A stretch of 38,903 nt of DNA from Vibrio sp. LaRot3 (GTDB lineage Bacteria; Pseudomonadota; Gammaproteobacteria; Enterobacterales; Vibrionaceae). Numbering within the stretch: position 1 is the stretch's first letter; each line of letters begins with the position of its first letter. Shown one piece after another: positions 30,893-37,135 of this stretch. The stretch is taken from the NCBI RefSeq assembly GCF_027587025.1, contig NZ_JAPPTI010000020.1, forward strand, positions 1 through 38,903, written 5' to 3'. A program made the translations under genes and the position numbers. A model generated the notes under the pieces. It made no database searches and was not told where the DNA came from. It saw only the letters and a program-made list of their open reading frames with translations.

Positions 30893-31784
30893 AACAGTCA
30901 GCGAAGTATGGGTGAGCAGCCGCGTGCCGTGGCGAGCGTATTTGACGCTAACCAAACCCAAAGTGGTGGCGCTCATGTTGTTAACCGCGCTGGTGGGGAT
31001 GTGCCTTGCGGTGGAAGGGGCATTGCCGATTCAGCAGAGTGTGGTTGGCTTACTTGGTATTGGTTTGATGGCGGGTTCTGCCGCGGCAATGAATCATCTC
31101 ATTGACCGAAAAATTGATGCCATCATGGCGCGAACTTATCGTCGCCCCTTACCATCAGGCGAGATCAATCCAGCCAGAGTTTTGCTGTTCGCGCTAACGA
31201 TTGGTTTAGCAGGCTTTGTTGCCTTGTATAGCTTGGTTAATGCGTTGACTGCTTGGTTAACACTAGCGAGCTTGGTAGGTTACGCGGTCATCTACACCAT
31301 GTATTTAAAACGAGCCACACCACAAAATATTGTTATTGCAGGTATTGCGGGAGCCATGCCACCGCTGTTGGGTTGGACTGCGGTAACGGGCGAGTTACAT
31401 GCCCATGCTTGGCTGTTAGTGATGATCATTTTTATTTGGACGCCACCTCATTTTTGGGCACTCGCGATTCATCGTAAAAATGATTACGCAAAAGCCAATA
31501 TTCCAATGTTGCCCGTGACTCATGGCGAGGAATACACCAAGACAACAATATTACTTTATACCTTGCTGCTTGCGGTGGTGTGTATTATGCCTGCTCTAGT
31601 TGGGATGAGTGGCAGTTTATATTGGATTGGTTCGGTAGCTTTGAGCCTTGGCTTTATCGCCCATGCGTGGAAGCTCAAATATAATCCACACGAGAAATCG
31701 GCGATCAATACCTTTAAGTACTCTATCTACCAGTTAATGTTGTTGTTTTTGCTGCTATTGGCTGATCATTATTGGTCATACTGA
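30885..31784 (+). CDS. cyoE: haem O synthase, protohaem IX farnesyltransferase (CtaB/CyoE)
   Basis: 299 residues with about nine membrane segments, a UbiA-type prenyltransferase. The Asp-rich Mg-diphosphate motifs are NHLIDRKIDAIMARTYRRPLP and, in the second half, RKNDYAKANIPMLPVTHGEE. TLTKPKVVALMLLTALVGM is the family N-terminus. It adds a farnesyl group to haem B to make haem O, the substrate of the preceding enzyme. The ribosome site AAGGAG lies inside the end of ctaA. It is the last recognisable oxidase gene; a short TAGGAAT/ATTCCTA hairpin follows at 31785-31803. Confidence 0.96.
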   Translation: MSKTVSEVWVSSRVPWRAYLTLTKPKVVALMLLTALVGMCLAVEGALPIQQSVVGLLGIGLMAGSAAAMNHLIDRKIDAIMARTYRRPLPSGEINPARVLLFALTIGLAGFVALYSLVNALTAWLTLASLVGYAVIYTMYLKRATPQNIVIAGIAGAMPPLLGWTAVTGELHAHAWLLVMIIFIWTPPHFWALAIHRKNDYAKANIPMLPVTHGEEYTKTTILLYTLLLAVVCIMPALVGMSGSLYWIGSVALSLGFIAHAWKLKYNPHEKSAINTFKYSIYQLMLLFLLLLADHYWSY

Positions 31785-31917
31785 TAGGAATGACTTATTC
31801 CTAAGTGATTGATTGAATTTAGGCCATTTTCTCTTTGGTGATCTTTTCAGCAGCGCGCGAAGCAAGTATGCTGTTGCTCCAACTTTTCGTTCGCAGATCT
31901 TTGTCATCAAAACCGTT

Positions 31918-32319
31918 ATGCATTCACTCAGTTTGTACATTAATCGCCGTGTTATTTTGCCGTTTAGCTTAGTCTTGTTCGGCGGGCTTGCGTCGATGGC
32001 GAAAACGTTCAATGTACATGGTCAATCGGTACGAGAACTTGAGGTGATGCTTGGCGGTGATGCTGTTCTTCATGCGATCGTGGCGATTTTGCTCGGTCTA
32101 TCCGCTTGTTGGGCAACCCCAAAATACTTCTATCGTCACCGATGGTTTAGGCTTCCGCCGTTATTAATTATTATGGTTTTCTTGGTGTGCAGTGATGAGC
32201 TTCTGCAAGCTGTGATGCCAAGGCGCGAGTTTTCGTGGCTTGATCTCGCCATCAATTTATCCGGTCTTTTAGTCGGCGCTTTGTGCTATCGAATCGCTAT
32301 CAAGCGTGAGGGTTTTTAG
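31918..32319 (+). CDS. VanZ-like membrane protein
   Basis: 133 residues from the ATG at 31918; the frame extends 35 codons upstream but that part is not membrane-like and starts with TTG. Four membrane segments: about 12-27, 44-60, 75-90 and 105-120. VanZ-family marks are the Asp/His of GGDAVLHAIVAILLG, DELLQAVMPRREFSWLDLAINLSGLLVGAL (the D-E-x-x-Q and D-x-x-x-N pair). The function of chromosomal VanZ-like proteins is not settled. It has no clear ribosome site and no obvious link to the oxidase or to aroG. Confidence 0.7.
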   Translation: MHSLSLYINRRVILPFSLVLFGGLASMAKTFNVHGQSVRELEVMLGGDAVLHAIVAILLGLSACWATPKYFYRHRWFRLPPLLIIMVFLVCSDELLQAVMPRREFSWLDLAINLSGLLVGALCYRIAIKREGF

Positions 32320-32753
32320 GTGATTGTTCTCGCTTAAATGTGGTCAGCATTAAGAGTCTATGCCCTTCTTTTTGTGATTGGTTTCTATTTTATTATCCCT
32401 GTCGTTCGCTCGGTTTTTCATATTTTTGCCTTTAATTTTCCTACCAGAGTATGGTTCTGTATCTTGCCTATAAATGATCCTTCAATAGTTTAATTGATTT
32501 AACTTATTGTTATAAATGGGCTTTTTCTTCTGATTCCGTCGATTTTATCCGCTTGCAATTAACTGTAATTATTTTTTTACACCGCATGTAAATTGTAAAG
32601 TTAGTAAAAATATTGCCTTTCAGCTTAAAAAGTGGTTGCAAGTCTGGTTTTGGATAGATAAGTTACAAGGAACAGGAACAAATTAAGTCGAACAATAAAT
32701 AAACAACCCAATGGATTAATGGTTCGGCGAAGTGATATAGGAAGAAGTAAGCG
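32320..32753. promoter_or_regulatory. aroG leader region
   Basis: 434 bp without a gene. It holds a strong and a weak TyrR-type box and an AT-rich promoter region; a TTGCAA at 32636-32641 might be a -35 but no convincing -10 is paired with it. An AGGA site lies about 11 nt before the aroG ATG. Confidence 0.5.
32564..32604. promoter_or_regulatory. strong plus weak TyrR boxes
   Basis: TGTAATTATTTTTTTACA (32564-32581) matches TGTAAA-N6-TTTACA at 11 of 12 positions and keeps the G-N14-C pair. A weaker box starting TGTAAA at 32587 is centred 23 bp further, the classical strong/weak spacing for TyrR repression. Confidence 0.65.
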
Positions 32754-33806
32754 ATGTTTCAAACTGATGATGTACGAATTAATAAAGTAAAAGAGTTATT
32801 GCCGCCAGTGGCTGTTTTAGAGAAGTTTCCGGCAACTGAAACCGCTTCTTCAACAACGTTTCGCTCTCGTGAAGCGATTTCAAACATTCTAAAGGGTGAA
32901 GATGACCGCCTATTGGTAATCATTGGCCCATGTTCAATCCACGATCCAGAAGCCGCGCTTGCTTACGGTAAAAAGTTAAAATCACTACGAGATGAGCTAG
33001 ACGGCGAGTTAGAAGTCGTGATGCGCGTGTACTTTGAAAAGCCGCGTACTACCGTCGGCTGGAAAGGTTTGATTAACGACCCGTACCTTAACGACACGTT
33101 TAAAATTAACGACGGTTTGAGAATTGGTCGTAAGTTGCTGCTTGATCTAACAGACATGGGTATGCCGACGGCGAGTGAGTTCTTAGATATGATCACGCCG
33201 CAATATGTTGCTGACCTAATCAGTTGGGGTGCGATTGGTGCACGTACAACGGAATCGCAAGTACACCGTGAGCTAGCATCTGGTCTTTCTTGTCCGGTTG
33301 GCTTCAAAAATGGTACTGACGGCAACATTAAAATAGCCTCGGACGCGATTCGCTCAGCAAGTGCTTCACACCACTTCTTATCGGTAACTAAATATGGTCA
33401 TTCTGCAATCGTAGAAACTGGCGGTAACCCAGATTGCCACATTATTCTTCGTGGTGGTAAAGAGCCAAACTACAGTGCGGAACATGTTGGTGCGGTTAAG
33501 CAGGAGCTTGAAGGCTCGGGCATTCCACAAAAAGTGATGATTGACTTTAGCCATGCGAATAGCTCGAAACAATACCAACGTCAGATGGTTGTCGCAGAAG
33601 ATGTATCAGTGCAAATCGCTGGTGGCGAAGATGCTGTATTTGGTGTGATGATTGAATCGCATCTTGTTGAAGGCCGCCAAGACTTGGTTGAAGGCGAACA
33701 GTTGGCCTACGGTCAATCAATCACAGACGCATGCATTGGTTGGGAAGACACTGAAACGGTATTACGCCAATTGGCACAAGCGGTAAAAACGCGCCGTAAT
33801 CGTTAA
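32754..33806 (+). CDS. aroG: 3-deoxy-7-phosphoheptulonate (DAHP) synthase, AroG type
   Basis: 350 residues, nearly colinear with E. coli AroG (the Phe-sensitive isoenzyme). Seen: DDVRINKVKELLPPVAVLEKFPAT at the N-terminus, VIIGPCSIHDP, RVYFEKPRTTVGWKGL, SWGAIGARTTESQVHR, CPVGFKNGTDG, KYGHSAIV, the metal-binding DFSHANSSK and ITDACIGWEDT. It condenses PEP with erythrose 4-phosphate, the first step of aromatic amino acid synthesis, in the cytosol. Single gene with TyrR boxes in front and a terminator behind. By eye it is closer to AroG than to AroF; feedback type is inferred. Confidence 0.95.
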   Translation: MFQTDDVRINKVKELLPPVAVLEKFPATETASSTTFRSREAISNILKGEDDRLLVIIGPCSIHDPEAALAYGKKLKSLRDELDGELEVVMRVYFEKPRTTVGWKGLINDPYLNDTFKINDGLRIGRKLLLDLTDMGMPTASEFLDMITPQYVADLISWGAIGARTTESQVHRELASGLSCPVGFKNGTDGNIKIASDAIRSASASHHFLSVTKYGHSAIVETGGNPDCHIILRGGKEPNYSAEHVGAVKQELEGSGIPQKVMIDFSHANSSKQYQRQMVVAEDVSVQIAGGEDAVFGVMIESHLVEGRQDLVEGEQLAYGQSITDACIGWEDTETVLRQLAQAVKTRRNR

Positions 33807-33826
33807 TTGGTTTAGTTAGATTGTTC

Positions 33827-33852
33827 AAAGGCTCCTATGTGGAGCCTTTTTT
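33827..33852 (+). terminator. Rho-independent terminator of aroG
   Basis: 9-bp stem AAAGGCTCC / GGAGCCTTT with a TATGT loop, then T residues. Confidence 0.93.
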
Positions 33853-33889
33853 ATGCAATATATGCTAACAATTTTGATGTACGTTGTAT

Positions 33890-33905
33890 TGTATAAATTT
33901 ATACA
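33890..33905. promoter_or_regulatory. perfect 16-bp palindrome
   Basis: TGTATAAATTTATACA at 33890-33905 is fully self-complementary and lies between the aroG terminator and the candidate small RNA, where an operator or promoter element would be expected. Confidence 0.5.
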
Positions 33906-34009
33906 GAGTGTTATTCTCTATCGCGTAATGGTTCTCTGCGTAAAGGATTACGCATATTCAGGCTTTTTGTTTATCTTTGACTGTCGGGCATGAACGCCCG
34001 ATTTTTTTT
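33906..34009 (+). ncRNA. candidate small RNA with its own terminator
   Basis: No gene lies between the aroG terminator (ends 33852) and a second strong terminator at 33984-34009. In between are a 7-bp hairpin TGCGTAA-AGGA-TTACGCA (33937-33954) and a U-rich single-stranded stretch (CTTTTTGTTTATC), which could be an Hfq site. The 5' end is a guess placed after the palindrome with TATACA at 33900-33905 as a possible -10. I do not recognise it as a named RNA. Confidence 0.45.
33984..34009 (+). terminator. Rho-independent terminator of the candidate sRNA
   Basis: 6-bp GC-rich stem TCGGGC / GCCCGA with an ATGAAC loop, followed by eight T residues. It has no coding sequence in front of it. Confidence 0.88.
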
Positions 34010-34227
34010 GCCTGTTTTATATTCCCTGCCTCAATGAATTCCTTCTCCTACACTTATCTATAGATGATATAGCGCATTAACATGCTTGGATTTATGCGCA
34101 AATTTATTTGCACCAACTGTGCTCACACGCTCACTTTTTCTGTTGAATTGGTGTCGTTGCGCAAACGGATATTGAGTAAATTATCAAACCAGAATAGTCT
34201 TGAACGATAATTGTCAGGAGGTAAGAC

Positions 34228-35136
34228 ATGGTGTCGAAAGTAAATATTTCCCCAAAGGGAGCAGAGCTCTCTGAGCTAGTACAAGGTTATTGGCGTACAG
34301 CTGAATGGGGGATGACTCCACAACAACGTTTATCTTTTCTAAAGCAGCATATTGACATAGGAGTGACTACGGTTGATCACGCTGATATCTACGGTAACTA
34401 TGAATGTGAAAAACTGTTTGGTGAAGCGCTTAAACTAGACAGTTCAGTACGTGATCAAATTGAGATCGTTACTAAATGCGATATTAACCTGTGTGGTGAT
34501 AAGTTCCCACAGCGCAAAGTAAATCACTATGATACGAGCGCGAAGCATATCTATGAGTCGGTTGATAACTCGCTATCGCGTCTTGGCGTAGATAACATTG
34601 ATGTATTGTTGATTCATCGTCCGGATGTGTTGATGGACGCTGATGAAGTGGCAGAGGCGTTCGCTGAGCTACATAAAGTCGGCAAGGTGAAGCATTTCGG
34701 TGTGTCTAACTTTACTCCACGTCAGTTTGAGTTATTGGAGTCACGCACGCATATGCCGCTAGTGACAAACCAAGTAGAGATTAACCCGCTTAACTTTGAA
34801 GTCGCTCATGATGGTACGTTAGATCAGCTACAAATGAAGAGAACGCGTCCTATGGCTTGGTCTTGCCTAGGTGGTGGTAGCATCTTTACGGGATCTACTG
34901 AACAAGCAAAACGTGTTCGTGATGAGCTAGAGGCGATTCGAGTTGAAGTTGGCGCAAACAGTATTGATGAAGTGATTTATGCTTGGGTACGTCGTCTACC
35001 TTCTAAGCCGCTTGCGATTGTTGGTTCAGGTAAGATTGAGCGCGTTCAATCAGCGGTGAACGCACTGAGTATCGAGTTGACTCGCGAACAGTGGTACCGA
35101 GTATGGGTTGCATCGAAAGGTCACGGTGTGCCATAG
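34228..35136 (+). CDS. aldo/keto reductase, YdhF type
   Basis: 302 residues, a TIM-barrel aldo-keto reductase. The catalytic tetrad is present: Asp50 and Tyr55 in VDHADIYGNYE, Lys83 in IVTKCD, His130 in LLIHRPD. GKVKHFGVSNFTPRQFELL and the C-terminal AIVGSGKIERVQSAV (NADPH phosphate binding) are typical of the E. coli YdhF group. It reduces carbonyls with NADPH in the cytosol; the substrate is unknown. AGGAGG 8 nt before the ATG is a very strong ribosome site. The 218-bp leader after the sRNA terminator carries two TGCGCAAA copies (34095 and 34158). Confidence 0.93.
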   Translation: MVSKVNISPKGAELSELVQGYWRTAEWGMTPQQRLSFLKQHIDIGVTTVDHADIYGNYECEKLFGEALKLDSSVRDQIEIVTKCDINLCGDKFPQRKVNHYDTSAKHIYESVDNSLSRLGVDNIDVLLIHRPDVLMDADEVAEAFAELHKVGKVKHFGVSNFTPRQFELLESRTHMPLVTNQVEINPLNFEVAHDGTLDQLQMKRTRPMAWSCLGGGSIFTGSTEQAKRVRDELEAIRVEVGANSIDEVIYAWVRRLPSKPLAIVGSGKIERVQSAVNALSIELTREQWYRVWVASKGHGVP

Positions 35137-35158
35137 AAAGTCGTTGTTACAGAAACAC

Positions 35159-35186
35159 AAAGCCAACCGAGAGGTTGGCTTTTTTG
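35159..35186 (+). terminator. Rho-independent terminator of the aldo-keto reductase gene
   Basis: 10-bp stem AAAGCCAACC / GGTTGGCTTT, GAGA tetraloop, then T residues. It ends just before the stop codon of the convergent phosphodiesterase gene. Confidence 0.93.
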
Positions 35187-35187
35187 T

Positions 35188-36780
35188 TTAGGCGGTGATT
35201 AAACATTCTGACTCACCGCTGTTTTGATTGCTGTATTCAATCAAAGCTGCGGGAGGGATGGGCTGAGAATAGTAAAAACCTTGTATGTAACAAACGCCTA
35301 GCTTGCGCAATAGTTCAATTTGTTGCTCCGTTTCTACGCCTTCGGCGATGACCTTCATTTTGAGCTCGTTGGCGAGGTGAATCATAGAAGCCAAAACCGG
35401 CGTGATGGTCGAATCTGAATGTAGGCTCTTGATGAATACCTTGTCGATTTTCATTACGTGAAATGGGTGCAGACGAATAAAATTTAAACCGGAATAGCCA
35501 GTACCAAAATCATCAATAGCTAAAGAGAACCCCATTGCTTGAATCATGTCTAAATGATTGAGTGCAAGGTCGAGTTCTTCTTGGTCAAAATCAATATTTT
35601 CGGTCACTTCCAGCAAAAAGCTTTGAATAAATTCAGGGTGGCGACGAGCAAAGCGTTTAAGGTAATCAATAAATTCGTGGTTGATTAACGAAGTGCGGCT
35701 TAAGTTGATGCTAATGTAATGATTTTCATGGTAGTGAGGGTTTTGTTTAAGAAATTTCACTACGGTAGAAAAGGTCTTTTTGGTGATGATGTCGATTACG
35801 CCAAGTTTTTCCGCTAATGGAATGAATATTTCTGGCGATATCTTGCCTTGGACAGGGTGATTCCATCTTACTAAAGCTTCACTTCCTACAACTTTGTTAT
35901 CGCTTATGTCGACGATGGGTTGTAGGTACAATTCTATCTGATCACTATCAATCGCGTTGAGTAATGAATATTCAATCGAGCGCTTTGCAAGCATCTGATA
36001 TCTGAGTAATAAATAAAATAAAGAGAGCAAAGATGCGAACAATATAGTTTGCCAAATATGTTTGAAATAATGGTAGCGATAAGTGCCAGCAGTTGGCTGA
36101 ATCTTGACGATTAAAGGGTATAAATCGGACTGAAAAATGAGAGTATCGTCATGACGTAATGACTGCGGATTATCATCGGATAATTGATGGTCGAGAATTT
36201 CTATTTGGTAACGGTATTGGCGCAAATCTAAAAACGGCGCGATGATGCTTAATATCTTTTCTGGTGGAATGAGTGCATTAAGTCCATGGTGTTGATTAAC
36301 CGATGTATATATAAAAAACGTGGTGAGACTACTTTTCGATTCTCCCAGTGAAATTGTAATATTATTCGCTGACTGACTAATGCGTTGCATGGTATCTGAA
36401 CCAAGCTCAATATGAGTAGACCCTTCATTGCTGGTGCAAGTCACGACTCCTTGATGATAGACCCCCACTTCTTTTAGTAGGTCAGAGTGAAATACATGTG
36501 CTCTGAGGGCCAGTTTATCTTCTAGATTGCAATCTGGGCTGATGTGGGCGTCAATATCTCTCAGTTTCTGTGCGATTTTGACAATATGCTGTTCGAGCAT
36601 TTGTACCGATTTTTGCCCGTCATGCTTTGACTCCTGTGAGGTATGGTAGTAGTTGCCTAGTAAAGAGAAGAAAAACACAAAAGCGAAAATAGCCACCACA
36701 GGTAGCAAATTAGGTAGGTGGGTAAACATCTCATTCGTGAGTGTTCTAAATTGTCGGGTTTTTATCCTAGCCGATTGCAT
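35188..36780 (-). CDS. CSS-domain EAL phosphodiesterase (c-di-GMP specific)
   Basis: 530 residues. Membrane segment 1 (24-43) and 2 (243-260) frame a periplasmic CSS-type domain with Cys84 and Cys115 (here CTS rather than CSS), the pair that forms a redox-controlled disulfide in E. coli Pde proteins. The cytosolic EAL domain (about 275-520) keeps all catalytic marks: E301-A-L, Asn359 in INLS, Glu391, D423-D424 in DDFGTGYS, Lys444 and Glu480 in AEGVE. It should hydrolyse c-di-GMP to pGpG. No GGDEF or HAMP domain is present, so it is not a LapD. It is divergent from a LapA-like adhesin gene. Confidence 0.93.
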   Translation of the reverse strand: MQSARIKTRQFRTLTNEMFTHLPNLLPVVAIFAFVFFFSLLGNYYHTSQESKHDGQKSVQMLEQHIVKIAQKLRDIDAHISPDCNLEDKLALRAHVFHSDLLKEVGVYHQGVVTCTSNEGSTHIELGSDTMQRISQSANNITISLGESKSSLTTFFIYTSVNQHHGLNALIPPEKILSIIAPFLDLRQYRYQIEILDHQLSDDNPQSLRHDDTLIFQSDLYPLIVKIQPTAGTYRYHYFKHIWQTILFASLLSLFYLLLRYQMLAKRSIEYSLLNAIDSDQIELYLQPIVDISDNKVVGSEALVRWNHPVQGKISPEIFIPLAEKLGVIDIITKKTFSTVVKFLKQNPHYHENHYISINLSRTSLINHEFIDYLKRFARRHPEFIQSFLLEVTENIDFDQEELDLALNHLDMIQAMGFSLAIDDFGTGYSGLNFIRLHPFHVMKIDKVFIKSLHSDSTITPVLASMIHLANELKMKVIAEGVETEQQIELLRKLGVCYIQGFYYSQPIPPAALIEYSNQNSGESECLITA

Positions 36781-37135
36781 TAGCGATATTTTTTAAAGTA
36801 TTTCATTTCACTATAAGTTTATTTTCAAAAAAGTTTATAAATTCATTTGCTTATTGGTGTTAAGTCTCAAAAATGACTCAACGTGAAAAGGTCAAGTCTC
36901 AAAAATAAGAATGCAATTAAATAATACTAAAGTGCTAGTTGTTTAATTAATACAGTATGGTTTTCTGGTTAAATATTATTTTTGCAAAATTAACTATACT
37001 TATAAATTAACGGTAATCATCACTAAGTGAGTGTAATTTAATAGCATTTCTTCTCAATGTTGATACATTAGTCGATGACATAATTATTAGTAAATAGATG
37101 CGCTTGCTTTAAATGATAATGTATCGGGGGATACG
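36781..37135. promoter_or_regulatory. divergent phosphodiesterase/adhesin promoter region with direct repeat
   Basis: 355 bp, very AT-rich. AAGTCTCAAAAAT occurs at 36862-36874 and again at 36894-36906, 32 bp apart (about three helical turns). CGGGGG at 37125-37130 is the ribosome site of the adhesin gene. Confidence 0.6.

Noticed and set aside
33889..33906. LexA (SOS) box at the palindrome downstream of aroG
   Set aside because: The arms read TTGT and ACAG but are separated by 10 bases, while LexA needs CTGT-N8-ACAG; the spacing is wrong and the first base differs.
35188..36780. LapD-type receptor next to the adhesin
   Set aside because: There is no HAMP or GGDEF domain, and the EAL domain has all catalytic residues, so it is a CSS-type enzyme rather than a degenerate receptor.
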